A program made the position numbers and the translations under genes. Of a stretch of DNA of 64,000 bases, positions 35,141 through 45,273 are shown piece by piece. Within the stretch, counting starts at the first letter, position 1. Each line of letters opens with the position of its first letter. The stretch is from Prorocentrum cordatum (taxonomy: Eukaryota; Sar; Dinophyceae; Prorocentrales; Prorocentraceae), in the NCBI GenBank assembly GCA_963575745.1, contig CAUYUJ010014328.1, positions 329,853 to 393,852 on the forward strand, in the 5' to 3' direction. A model generated the notes under the pieces. The model made no database searches. It was not told the origin of the DNA and saw nothing but the letters and a program-made list of their open reading frames with translations.

Positions 35141-36200
35141 GGAGGATGGTCCGGCGCCGCCGCCTGCCCGGAGCGCTTCAGAACGCTCCGAGAGCGTCCA
35201 GGGACGCTCTGGGACGATTCGTCTCTGCCCCAACACCGCCCGATTCTGCCTCCTCCCCCTTCATCCCCCTCCTCCCTGTCCCTTCGGCCTGCAAAACCAC
35301 GGTCTCCATCGCCACCATCGACCGTGGCGCCGCCTCGGCCGCGGCCCCCTGGCGCCGCGCGGCGGCCCCGCGCGCTGGCGGGCGGCCGGGCGGCGCCGTG
35401 GCCGCGATGCAGAGCAGAACCGCGCCCACGGCCGCGGCCGTGGCCACGGTCGCGGTGGCGCGAAGGCCTGGGCGGCGGGCGGCAGTGGCGGCCGCGGCTC
35501 CGACGACGACTGCCACGCCTCTGGCGACGGCAGCTCCGACGATTCCTGGCCCGGGGGGTCGCTTCCGGCCCCCAGGACCATCGCGAGGGTCCTCCCAGGC
35601 CTGTTTTGCACGATGCTCCTCCCGGGCCTGTTTTACACGACCTGGTCACGAAGAACTGTCCCCATGGAAGGGGTCGGGACCTCCAGGACCAACGACGACC
35701 TCTCCAGCGACGACGGTCCGCGCGATGCAACGAAGACGGCGACGTCTCCGACGACGTCTCTGGCGATGGCGGAGGCCCTGGCGATCTGACTTCGACGGCT
35801 CACGGCGGGCGCTGTCTCGGTGTTTCCCGGAGCGGGGATTCACTCTTTACTCCCCTGGTACCATCACGTGCTTCTCGCCTGAACTTGTTCCCCTCTGCTC
35901 GTTCCCCTCCTCAACTCGACACTTGAAGAGGGATGGAAGCTGGAAAATGTGCTGCAGCACCTCGCAATTCAACCGTCGCGTCCACCTGCAAATCCTGAGC
36001 TCGAAGCTGATCATGTATTGTTGGCTGTTCCGTTTACCTGAAACAGCAGCGGCGCACCCGTGCTCTACTGCTCTACTGAGCGTGCGTTATTACGCGGGGG
36101 TCCACTTTAAACAAGCCGACTGCACTTCTGGAAATTCCAGAGTTGTTGTTTGGGGATGTTGTCTCTCCGTCTATATTTCTCTAGTTGTCTTTATATGTGT
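35141..36200. other. GC-rich spacer with an open frame
   Basis: A plus-strand frame is open from the upstream TCC tract through to 36375, but its product is Ala/Pro/Arg-rich and then compositionally ordinary without any domain I recognise. Similar openness on the minus strand suggests GC-driven ORFs. Confidence 0.45.
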
Positions 36201-36204
36201 TGTT

Positions 36205-36310
36205 TTCTCTCTCTCCTTTTCTCTCTCTCTCTCTCTCTCTCACTTTCTCATTGACTCTTTCTCTCTCTCTCTTTCTCTCTCTGTCTCTTCCCTTTCTGTC
36301 TGTACGTGTA
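36205..36310. repeat. CT microsatellite
   Basis: CT runs interrupted by TTT and GACT. Confidence 0.93.
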
Positions 36311-36989
36311 TATACATCATTTGTTTGATCACCTTCTCTGCGTCATCTTTCCATGTAAAAAGGACTCAACATTGATGATATGTTCGGTAAGAACTCCTTA
36401 ACCGAGAGCGCAAAAACGCTTTAATAAATGCTGATTGGAACGACGGGCTTTGTAAAACACATTTTTTTTATTACGGGCTTCTGAATAACAGTTTTCTGGT
36501 ATGTCTCCATGCACAACGACTCCTTTGCCAAGGGTTCCTTCGGTATGTATCCATGCACAACGACTCATGTGCCAAGGGTTCCTTCGGTAAGATCATTCGG
36601 GGAATATTCGATTGATAAGGACTTCGGGAATGGTGCCTGCAGTAAGGATTCTTGAATGAGGAATCCATCCTAGCACAATACGTGGTGCACTCTGTGTGAT
36701 GCACCCAATGTCTGTTCGCACTGAATTGTCCACCCCACTGCTCTCGCAAACATCCCACCCACCCATCCGCAACTTGGTTTGCAAACCTCATGCGGCGGCG
36801 ATTTCGATGAGTGTTTGGCGCCGGCTGGTGCATTTCTGCGGCCGCGCCAGCCCGCGCATGCGCGCGCGCAGCGGCCAGGTAGTTTGGCACGACTGACGAG
36901 GCCGCGGTGGTGCTGACCGTTCGGCACATCCCAGCGGGCACTTGAGTGCGAGTCGGCGGCTTGGGCGGATGCGGTATCATGGCAACGTC
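36311..36989. other. degenerate GGTTCCTTCGGTA repeat and spacer
   Basis: A duplicated sentence at 36498-36590 (TATGTCTCCATGCACAACGA and TATGTATCCATGCACAACGA, each followed by GGGTTCCTTCGGTA) belongs to the ATTCCTTA family. At 36705-36780 a segment with TCGCAAACATCCCACCCACC recurs in diverged form at 38040-38127. Confidence 0.6.
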
Positions 36990-37076
36990 GACAATTGTAG
37001 ACACGATGACGATGATAGTGGCGATGTTGGTGACGACAGCTGCAGACACGATGGTGATGATGACGATGATGATGAC

Positions 37077-37112
<36 letters not shown>

Positions 37113-37125
37113 AGTGGCGATGACG
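36990..37125. repeat. GAT microsatellite
   Basis: GATGATGAC compound repeat. Poly-Asp or poly-Met ORFs only. Confidence 0.93.
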
Positions 37126-37189
37126 GCGCCGATGCCGATCACGCCAACGACGATGACGGCGTCTTCGCGTCGGTGGTGAAGGTTTTGGA

Positions 37190-37830
37190 AGGCATTCGAA
37201 ATGCGCGCGCGGCAGACGCGCGAGAGTGGCCCGCATGGCATTATTTGACACGGATCGTGCCGCCCCAGCACGCGAGCAAGGGCATTCGAACGATTTCGAC
37301 ATGCTCGCGCGAAGCCCGTTTGGCAGTATTTTCTGAAAAGAAATGGACTCGCAAGAGCGCGCGCGCAGGCTTTTGTTGAACATCCGTGTTGCGAAACCCT
37401 TTGTTTTTTGTATTATTTTTGGACATTCGATTTTGAAATCTTTCCGAAGCCAAAGCTTTTGAAGAATGTCGGCATGCGCGCGCGACCATGCGCGCGCGCG
37501 TGCACTGCGTTTTTTTTCCAAGGGATTCTCGCGACGGCACGCGCGCAAGGGCGTTTGAACGATTTCGACATGCGCGCGCGACGCCCACTTGGTAGCATTT
37601 TCTTGAAAATGTTGAAAAACAACTATGGTTTTCATAAGAATTCGCAAGAACGCGCGCGTAAGCTTTTGTTGAACATCCGTGTTGCGAAACCCTTTGTTTT
37701 TATATGTTTTTTGGGACACTCGATTCTGAAATCCTTCCGAAACCAAAGGTTTCTGAAGGAATCGGCATGCGAGCGCGACGACGCGCGCGTGCGCACTTCG
37801 TCCCAGTCGTTGGAAGGGAGTCTTGGAGAC
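37190..37830 (+). repeat. roughly 280-bp tandem duplication
   Basis: 37270-37500 and 37540-37800 share GAACGATTTCGACATGC, CTTTTGTTGAACATCCGTGT, TGCGAAACCCTTTGTTTT and TCGGCATGCG motifs in the same order, with an insertion of about 27 bp in copy 2 near 37606-37640. GCGCGC runs are frequent. Confidence 0.85.
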
Positions 37831-38130
37831 TTATAAGTTCTAATAAACGAGTGCGCGCATAATATTCGGTGCAGAAGATGGCGGGGGTGGCCGATACCGG
37901 TTTCGCCGGGGTAGAATGAATTCACAGGTCGGATGGACATTGGGCAAGAATCCATGCATTTTACATTGGTTCCCGGGGGGGATAAGTCCAGGGGGGGGGT
38001 AGAACCTATCTTTTTTAAAAGAAGGAAGATATACGAGGTACAACTCACCCTGCCGAACTTCCTGCCGAACTTGAGTTTGTCAATCCCTCTGCTCGCGCAA
38101 CCATCCCACCCGCCCACCCGCAACTGATGC
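37831..38130. other. spacer without recognised gene
   Basis: Mixed sequence. Part of it (38040-38127) is a diverged copy of 36705-36780. Confidence 0.55.
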
Positions 38131-38310
38131 ACTGCAATGCAAAATAACGCAAGGCAGCGCAAAGTACTACAGAGCAACGCGACGCAATGCTGAGCAACGC
38201 GAAACAATGCCAAGCAATGCCAAGCAATGCAAAGCAACGCGAAGAAATGCAAAGGAGTGCAAAGCAATGCAAGGCAATGCAGAGCAATGCAAAGAAATGC
38301 AAAGCAGGCG
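38131..38310. repeat. AAAGCAATGC short tandem array
   Basis: About 18 imperfect 10-base units of GCAATGCAAA. It resembles the CAATGC block of 29.15-31.09 kb in wording. Confidence 0.9.
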
Positions 38311-38809
38311 GGGACGAGGCGATGGGAGGCGACGGGGCGGCGACGGCGGCGACCTGGCTGCCAGAGCAGCCCGCAGTCCCAGGCGACGGGCGGCGACGAG
38401 GCGGCGACAAGGCGGTGACAGCGGCGGCCAGCGCGCCGCGCAGGCCCAGGCGACAGGCGGCGACGAGGGAACGACGAGGCGGCGACGGCAACTACATAGC
38501 CGCCAGACCGCCGCTCAGGCCCGGTTCCTTGGGAAACAAATGCAAATTGAAACCCCTATGTGCAAGCCCATGTTTGGGAAATCCCACCAGCCCTTTGGGC
38601 GTGAGTGGTTTAGAGAGCCCGCTCTGTTCTCAACCCCCCTTCTTCCCCTTCGGGGAGGGGTTTACCCCTCCCCCTACCCCCTCCCCCTGGGCCTGGAGAG
38701 GTCCCACCGCGGGTCGCCGGAGGGGTCTTTTTCGACTCCTGGGAGGGCTAAAAAACGACACCCCTCACGAGGATTCTGGCCCCGACGGGGGGGGGGGAAA
38801 ATGCTCCCC
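38311..38809. other. GC-rich spacer
   Basis: GGCGACGGG-type repeats to about 38500, then mixed sequence with C- and G-runs. No gene is recognised. Confidence 0.55.
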
Positions 38810-38994
38810 TCTTCTTTGAAGCCAAAATCATTGATTTTACTACGGTTTTGGCCCCATTTTGGCCTTCTGAGGGGGCAGCGCTAATTAAAGCTCCCCTCTT
38901 CTTTCAAGCCAAAATCATTGATTTTACTAAGGTTTTGGCCCCATTTTGGCCTTCTGAGGGGCCAGCGCTAATTAAAGCTCCCCTCTTCTTTGAT
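38810..38994 (+). repeat. 92-bp tandem duplication
   Basis: Two near-identical units containing AAATCATTGATTTTACTA, GGTTTTGGCCCCATTTTGG and AGCGCTAATTAAAGCTCCCC, with a third partial start at about 38980. The first halves contain small palindromes (AATCATTGATT, AGCGCT, TAATTA). Confidence 0.92.
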
Positions 38995-39140
38995 CGATTT
39001 CCTCCAAGATGGCCCCAAGAAGCGCCCAGGAGGCACCAAGAGGCCCCAAGATGGCCCCAAGAGGCCCCCAGGAGGCCCCCAAGAGGATCCCAAACGGCCC
39101 AAAGAGGCCCCCCCGAGGCACCCAAGACGCCGAAAAGCCC
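38995..39140. repeat. degenerate GGCCCCAAGAGG repeat
   Basis: Third occurrence of the family seen at 7.86 and 15.87 kb. Confidence 0.85.
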
Positions 39141-39184
39141 ATCAGGACGACCCTCTACTCGCCTGGGCGTCGTTTCTGGACGGG

Positions 39185-39385
39185 CAGGAGGAGGGGCCCG
39201 AACGACTCACACCAGGACGAGGGGCCCGAACAACTCACACCACGAGAAGCCCGAACGACTCACACCAGGACGAAGAGCCCGAACGACTCACACCACGAAG
39301 AGCCCGAACGACTCACACCAGGAAGAAGGGCCCGAACGACTCACACCAGGACGAGAAGCCCGAACGACTCAAACCACGAGGAGCG
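39185..39385 (+). repeat. roughly 27-bp minisatellite (CCCGAACGACTCACACCA)
   Basis: About eight units of GCCCGAACGACTCACACCA plus a variable GGACGAAGA tail. Units with CACGAAGA tails are a little shorter. Confidence 0.92.
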
Positions 39386-39574
39386 CTTTCTCTCCCTCCT
39401 CCTCCGCCTCGTCCTTCTCCCGCTCCCACCACAAGGAGGATGTACAAGGAGGCGGGAGGAAGGAGGAACAGGGGAGATATGCGGGGGCAGGCGGAAACAC
39501 GCCTGAAAAACACGACTGTCGGCATGCTTCGCTAGAGTTGCTATTTTGAGATGGGCTGGTGGGGATACGCGAAG
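39386..39574. other. short spacer
   Basis: TCC-like and AGGAGG-rich sequence. Nothing is recognised. Confidence 0.5.
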
Positions 39575-40845
39575 CGTGAAGAATTAACAAGAACTCCTTC
39601 ATAATGATCGCTATAGCAAGGGTTCCCTAGCAGCAAGGGTTCCTTTGGCAAGAACTCCTTAGCATGGCTTCCTTCTAGTAAGGACTCCTGAGTATATGTT
39701 CCTTTAGTAAGGTTTGCTCCGCAGCCCTTCTTTTCGCAAGAATTTCTAACTCACGATTCCTGCCGCACGGGGCCCTTAGCAAGGGTGCACTCAATAATGC
39801 CATTTGGTGAGAATGCCTTCTTCTAGAAGGCACCTTCAAACGGATTCCGTGAATGAGAATTCCTTACGAAGGAGCACTTACGTGATGAGCTCGGAGCTAT
39901 AAGACTTCAATAAAGAAGTCCTGTAAAAACATCAATTTAGTAAAGAATCTGGAATACGAATTCTTTGATAAGGATTCCTTAATCACGCATGTTTGTTGAC
40001 TAGCTCGTAAAACTTCCCTGGGGTACGGAATCCTTACAAACAAATGCCTTCCCTGTAAGCTCCGTAGTAACGATGCCTCTAGCACGGTTCCCTTAGCAAG
40101 GATGTTCTTTTCTCATGTGGAATCGTCAATAACGAGCCCTTGGCAAGCTTTCCTGGAGCGTCGATTATCTGGCTAGGGTTTCGTTGGTGAGGCTTCCACC
40201 ACAAGGAAGGTTCAGGAATGAGTTCCGAGTAGGGCGCAGTGGGTAAAGACTGGTGCAACAAGTGTTATGTAGCGAACAAGTGATATTGAAGAATCCTCAA
40301 TGTGGACTCCGTGTTAGCAAATACTTGTTGACTCAGGATTCTCTAATACGGATTCGTTGAAAGGACCCTTTTAGCAAAAAAAACATTCGCGAGGACGCCG
40401 TTGGTTAGGATGTTTGTTTCGATGTGTGAGGGTTCCTGATAAAGGTTTCATTATTACAGATTCTCCAACAAGGATGGACGCACTGGGGCAGGACTCCATC
40501 AGAAAAGGGTCATTCGTACGGGACGCTGGGCGAAAGGCTCTTCCGCAAGAGCCAATTTAGGAAAGGTTCCCCGGTGGCAAGGTTCCCTTTTTTCGTAAGG
40601 ACGCTTTAGTGATAGAGGATTCCTTGACACGGAGCACAGGGTTTTTTGCAGGGCGTTCTGTCAGCACGAATGCCTTACCATGATTACTTTAATCGGGGTT
40701 CCTGCAGTCAGGCTTCGTTCACGAAGGAGTACTCACTGAGGTCCCCTCGGGTGAGACTTCCTGAGTGCAGATCGCTTTATGAAAGGATTCCTTGCTGGCT
40801 GTCTTTCGGGCGGGTTTTTCGGACTCAACCGACTCAACCTGTTGT
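39575..40845. repeat. degenerate ATTCCTTA/CAAGGATTCC repeat field
   Basis: Same family as 27.08-28.55 kb: irregular units with GGATTCCTT, GTAAGGA and CTAGCAAGG words for about 1.25 kb. There are no long ORFs. Confidence 0.82.
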
Positions 40846-41125
40846 TGCATCATCGTCATCATCGTCGTCATCATCGTCGTCATGATATTCATCGTCGTCC
40901 GCGTCATCGCCATCATCATCACCATTTCATCATCATCGTCATCATCATAATATCAATCACCATCTCCTCGTCATCGTCATCATCATGTAGTGATGATGAT
41001 GATTAAATCAAGACCAGCATTACGATGATGGCGGCGTGAACATGTTGATGATGATGATGACGATGATGATGAAGCCGATGATTGCGATGATGATGGCGAT
41101 GAATATGATGATGCTGATGATGATG
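40846..41125. repeat. CAT then ATG microsatellite, strand switch at about 40988
   Basis: CATCGTCAT-type repeat on the left half becomes GATGATGATG on the right half around TGTAGTGATG, forming a long imperfect inverted repeat. Confidence 0.88.
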
Positions 41126-41208
41126 AGGATGACGATAACCTTCTTTCGGAGTGCGCGGGCCGTGCTGAGTAATGTGGCAGTCTAATCGGATTCGGATACT
41201 GTTGCAGC

Positions 41209-42175
41209 CTAATCGGAATCGGAAAGCACCACAGCCTCCGTGGAAGCGGGCCACCGCATTTCGTCAAGCACCTCCGTGAGGTCGGGCAGCGCCACGGGGA
41301 CCCGTGCCAGGTGATCGGCCACGACGTGGTTCACGACGTTGAAGAACTCCTTCGGGCCAGGCGTGGCGTCGATCCTCCGCGCCCTGAACTCCCGAAAGAC
41401 GTCGGAGCGGATCATGACGGCGATCTGCAGCCTGCTGTCGTCTACGCGATGTTGCAGCTCGTGATGGGTCGCGAAACAGTCCTGGCAGTCCGCGGAGGCG
41501 TGGTGGTGCACGTTGTGCTCGAAGGAGGACAGGGTGCCCATGTAGAAGGACCCAGGCTTCTGCTCGAGGGTGACGACCCTTCCGCAGGAGGCTGTGCTCG
41601 AGGGTGACGCCCCATCATGTGCTCCCAGGACCCCTGGGATCCTCACTTGCACGGAGCGCGCCCCGAAAATCGTCACGGCCGCGTGCAACAGGGAGCATCC
41701 GCCATCTGTGTGCCAACCATCGTCCCGTGCGCCTGGTTGCATGAGCTGGATCGATGCGTACGCGAACGCGTTGTCGGCGAAGTGCTCTGTCATGATGGGC
41801 TTTCCGTTCTGCTCGACGATGGCAGGTGGCATGCCGTCGGCTTTGACAGCCTCGCGCATTTTGTCTCCCAGCTGTTGCAGCCACGGGCGCATCTTCTTCC
41901 GCTGCGCTCGCACGAAGGCGGCCATGTGGGGCGAGGGGGTGATCTGCAAATCCCCGTCCTTGTTGAGGCTGCGGCACTTCGGGGGGCTTTCGTCGTCCAC
42001 GATGCCTGCGACCTCTGTTTTCAAGCCCTTTGCCGCCTCGTCGCCTCGGACGCATTGGGCGACGGTTGCCCCCGTGTCCAGGCGCTCCTCGGCCAAATTA
42101 TGCCAGCACGGGTCTCTCTGCAAGAAGCGGAGCAAGTCTGGGTCCAGCTCCGCCTCCGCTATCGTGCCCGTGCCG
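41209..42175 (-). pseudogene. 2OG-Fe(II) dioxygenase-like C-terminal domain
   Basis: Intact as a domain of about 310 residues. It begins with LDPDLLRFLQRDPCWHNLAE in the frame entered after the A7 shift. Candidate metal ligands are the HxD in DDGWHTDGGCSLLHA (about 41705-41720) and the His in SSFEHNVHHH, with Arg of QIAVMIRSDVF as the 2-oxoglutarate anchor, in the order H-x-D...H...R of the AlkB/prolyl-hydroxylase superfold. FGARSVQVRI and PGSFYMGTLSSFEHNV are typical of the beta-barrel. The substrate is unknown. Fusion behind a kinase is unusual. The stop is at 41209. The downstream 80 bp pass into microsatellite. Confidence 0.6.
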
Positions 42176-42811
42176 TTTTTTTCCCTGCGCCATGGAGATG
42201 CGCGCGTCGAGCTGGGCGCCAGCCGGCTGCAGGAAGCAACGAGCCCTTAGACGACTGATTGTCGCTCTGGCGCCAGGGTGCCAACGCAGGCAGCTCTCGG
42301 CTGCCTTCAACAAGTCTGGGGGGCAGTCTGCAAGTTCGGCAACGGGCCAGCGCCCTCGGCCGTCGAGTGCCTTCGCTGTTTCAGCCTTTAGCCAATCCTC
42401 GCCCGACCGCTTGAACCACTTCTTAAAGAAAGGTAGGTTGTCCAGCCACGGGGCGGGTTCCTGGTCCTCGTAATCGTAGAAGTCTCCCGACCCTGGCTCC
42501 TTGCCTGGGATCCCCAAGACCTCCCTGAAGAAAGCCACGAAGTCTTTCGGGTGCCCCCCTGGATGCCCGAGCGCGCCGCAAGGCTCTGGTTGGAACAACA
42601 CCTTGCGCGTGTACAACTCCGCCATCAGGCACCCGATGGACCACTTGTCCAGGTCCTCTGAGTAGCGCTGGTTCCCCAAGAAAACGTCTACCGCTCTGTA
42701 AGCGGGCGCGCATGCTCCGAAGTCATCGCAGGTCGGGCTGTAGCGCAGTTTCTTCTTCAACCTGCCGCGGGGATCCGCCATCTCCACACAGCCGAGGCCG
42801 CCGAGCACCAC
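42098..42811 (-). pseudogene. kinase C-lobe block
   Basis: Begins at about LGCVEMADPRGRLKKKLRYS and contains YRAVDVFLGNQRYSEDLDKW then SIGCLMAELYTRKVLF, the CMGC-like pattern of APE region, D-x-WS-GC--AEL and F-line (kinase subdomains VIII-IX). RWHPGARATISRLRARCFLQ is the usual C-terminal helix segment. The same frame runs on to a stop at 42098, but the natural continuation shifts frame at the A7 run (42176-42182) into the oxygenase. The start given is the first Met-like codon of the open frame and is not a biological start. Confidence 0.7.
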
Positions 42812-42944
42812 ATGCGGAGAGGGGCGGATGGAGGAGAGGGGGGCGACGGCGACTGAGCTCCCCCTGGAGGGAAGGGCGGGATAGAGGGCACGACGACGGC
42901 ATCTCGGGGAAGGGTGGAACCTCCCTTGTTAGAACTCGGTGTGA

Positions 42945-43140
42945 AACCTAACATGAAGGCTAATGAGATAAGCTGAGCTCTGACCTCGTATATGAGGGCG
43001 TCGTCGGAGCTCTAACATGCTATGTTAGGGCTCCATGGGAGCTCTAACACGCTATGTTAGAGCTCCATCGGAGCTCTCACATGCTATGTTAGAGCTCCCT
43101 GGGAGCTCTAACATGCTATGTTAGAGCTCCCAGGGAGCCC
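42945..43140. repeat. GAGCTC/TAACAT palindrome cluster inside kinase gene
   Basis: About six units of GGAGCTCTAACATGC joined to TATGTTAGAGCTCC, each a near-perfect palindrome and linked through CTCCCNGGGAG, also palindromic. The same family fills 52.98-53.49 kb. Confidence 0.93.
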
Positions 43141-43159
43141 TGACAACTCGGGATCTTAG

Positions 43160-43469
43160 TCGAAGGAACGACGATGATGACGAGGATGACGACGACGACG
43201 ACGACGAGGATGACGAGGATGACGATGATGACGAGGACGACGAGGACGACGACGACGAGGACGAGGAGGACGACGACGAGGACGACGAGGATGACGAGGA
43301 TGACGAGGACGACGAGGACGACGACGACGACGAGGACGAGGAGGACGACGACGAGGACGACGAGGACGACGAGGACGGCGAGGACGACGAGGACGACGAG
43401 GACGAGGAGGACGAGGAGGAGGAGGAGGACGACGACGACGGCGACGACGACGGCGACGACGACGTCGAC
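43160..43469. repeat. GAC/GAG trinucleotide tract
   Basis: About 310 bp of GAC with GAT and GAG interruptions, read as GTC/CTC on the coding strand. Confidence 0.95.
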
Positions 43470-44714
43470 GACAAGCGCCTCGAAGGAACTCGGGATCTGC
43501 CAGTCGAACTGCAGCTTGTTCTTTGGGCACGGCGCGACGGGATCCCATTCGCCAAGCTCACGTGATACAAGTGCCTGCTTCTCGAAGCAGCCACGCGTCT
43601 GCGGCGATCCTCGCATCAGGATGTTCGCGGGCTTGATGTCGCAGTGAATGAGGCCCCTGTCGTGCATGTACTGGAGCCCTTCGAGAACGCTGTTCAGGAC
43701 GTGGCGCCTTCCTCTCTGCGCGAAGGAGGATTTCTTGAGGAATTGGCGGACATCGATCTCGAGAAACTCGTACACGAGGACGATGTGATCCGTCCATTTC
43801 CAATCTATCCTTGGCACTGACCGTTGCAGTTCTCGGTGCGCTTTCGGGACTGTTGCAGTTCCTGGGCACAACCTCCTGAAAAGGCCCACGTCGAGTAAAC
43901 GAACGAGACGCGGGCGCGTGCCCACAGCACCGCGGCGCGTGATCTCATCCAGAGCCCCTCCGACGGCATCCGTATTGAACCCCTTCTGCGCATCGCTGGG
44001 GTCGCCCCGCAGCATCCTGATCGCAAGGCCAGTCTTGTCGCCCCCTCGCGTGCCCAAGTAGACCTTGCCGAAAGAGCCCTAACCGAGCCCCCCTCCTTCC
44101 CACTCCACGTCGTACTCGAGCGGCAGGTCCTCGCACTTGCCATTCTGTTTGTTTTGGCACGCGTGCCCGACCGCGTCGAGCTTCAGTGCCAGTAGATTCA
44201 CACGACCCTCGTCGTGGGACACCGCTCTCGGACCAGCAGACCCGCGACGAGCAGCTGCCAGTGGCGTAGGCTCCGGGACCCCGCCCGCGGCGGGAACGAG
44301 CACCTCCCCCAGCGCCTCCTCTAGGGTTTCTCCTGCGACACCCTGGCCCTCGGCGACAGCTGGCTCATCTTCTGCAGCGTTAGCTGTTCCAGCCCATTTC
44401 GCGCACCCTGGCACCCCCGCAGGCTTGCTCACATAGTCTTTCCAGTTGGCGCCCAGCGCAATCTTGAGGAGCCGCGCGCAGGTGTCATGCGAAACTGGAT
44501 TTGGCCACGTCAACTCACATTTGTTCTTCGTTACCTTCTCCAGCGACACTTTTGCGGTCGGGGCCCCTTTTGCCACCCTGGCCGTGCTATTGCTGCAGGC
44601 CCCCCTCAGCTTCTTGATCTTGTCGTTGTTCGACCCGTCACCCTGCAGGTAACAGCCCCACTTATAGTAGAGATCCCTGTTCCTGTCGCGACCGCTGCCG
44701 CCCGAGGCAGCCAT

Positions 44715-45273
44715 CGCCGCGGAGGCCCGCTGACGGCAGTGTCGTCCCTGCGGGCCCGCTAAGTTTCAGTGAACCGAGACGCCTGCGGGCCCCTCCTCCG
44801 TCCTCCCCCCCCCCCCCTGCGGCCGCTCCTCGGAGCGTTGCTTCCCGCGTCTTCCCTACCCTGCTGCATCCCCATCCTGGCCCGCCCCCTGCAGAGCGCC
44901 GCAAGGATGCAAGGGCCGTGGCGGCATGGTATCTGTTGTTTATCCAGCTCCCCAGCTTCGGAACGGAAAGCGCAGGATGCAAGGGTACCCTTTGGAAAGG
45001 TAAGCATCCTGACTCTGCGCCTTGCCTGCGCCGCGGGCCAAGTGCGACGGATGGCGACGAAGGGATGGCGGAGGACTATGTTCCTATCTGTACGCAAGGT
45101 GCCGCGTACTGCACAGGCCAGAATGTGGCGCGCGTCCCATTACGAGAACGGAGGCGACGCCGCCAGCGCGCGACTGTTGCATACCAAAATCAAACAAATG
45201 GCAGCTCCACGGAAACAGGAGCGCGCGGGCTGGCTCCTGCGTCGGAGCTGTCGGGCTCTGTTGCAGCCTGTGC
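44715..45273. other. intergenic spacer between the two large minus-strand genes
   Basis: About 560 bp with a C10 run (44805-44816) and no ORF of its own that I trust. It would contain the 3' end of the upstream gene and the 5' region of the kinase gene. No canonical promoter is expected or seen. Confidence 0.6.

Larger units (their letters stand above)
42823..43469 (-). other. repeat-filled insertion or intron in kinase activation segment
   Basis: On the coding strand a GTC/CTC trinucleotide run (about 43160-43469) is followed by six or so GAGCTC/TAACAT palindromes (42945-43140) and a pyrimidine-rich stretch. The left edge offers a GT directly after GTCGTCGAC. The resumption point GGCCTCGGCTGTGTGGAG has no adjacent AG; the nearest AGs lie 60-70 bases upstream after CCCTTCCCTCCAG. 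So it is either an intron with an unusual acceptor or a plain insertion. Confidence 0.55.
41209..44714 (-). pseudogene. protein kinase-2OG dioxygenase fusion gene, disrupted
   Basis: One gene in three blocks on the minus strand: N-terminal region plus start of the kinase (44714-44079), kinase N-lobe and catalytic loop (44078 to about 43470), then after a repeat-filled insertion the kinase C-lobe (about 42805-42180) and a 2-oxoglutarate/Fe(II) oxygenase-like C-terminus (to 41209). The start at 44714 (MAASGGSGRDRN) is the first Met of an open frame. Disruptions are a TAG in the glycine-rich loop (44079-44081), the insertion at the DFG position, and a +1 frameshift at an A7 run (T7 on plus, 42176-42182). 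Without these the reading would be continuous. I infer a member of a multicopy dinoflagellate family that is decayed, or affected by consensus errors. The function of the intact family is unknown. Confidence 0.7.
42823..44714 (-). pseudogene. kinase N-terminal region and N-lobe with in-frame TAG
   Basis: Residues 1-200 (DLYYKWGCYLQGDGSNNDKI..., with WPNPVSHDTCARLLKIALG) resemble no family I can name. The kinase begins at EYDVEWEGGGLG, then TAG, then GSFGKVYLGT, a GxGxxGxV glycine loop with the stop in place of one residue. The ATP-binding Lys position reads AIR (Arg, AGG codon at 44016-44018) instead of AIK. The hinge is VLVYEFLEIDVRQFL and the catalytic loop HCDIKPANIL retains Asp, Lys and Asn. 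After PSSFEALVVD the sequence runs into a GTC repeat of about 330 bp, where a D-[FL]-G motif is expected. As written the protein would stop after 211 residues; even read through, the K-to-R change predicts weak or no activity. Confidence 0.7.

Noticed and set aside
35141-36375. 489-residue plus-strand ORF
   Set aside because: Starts inside a TCC tract, is Ala/Pro/Arg-rich with no motif, and the opposite strand is equally open.
36471-37746. 266- and 358-residue minus-strand ORFs with poly-Ile or poly-His
   Set aside because: They cross the GAT microsatellite and the 280-bp tandem duplication; no domain was found.
38855-38965. CCATTTTGGCC resembling the dinoflagellate spliced leader
   Set aside because: Lacks the leading AG and trailing CTCAAG. 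It lies in a 92-bp tandem repeat, so the 10-base match is likely chance.
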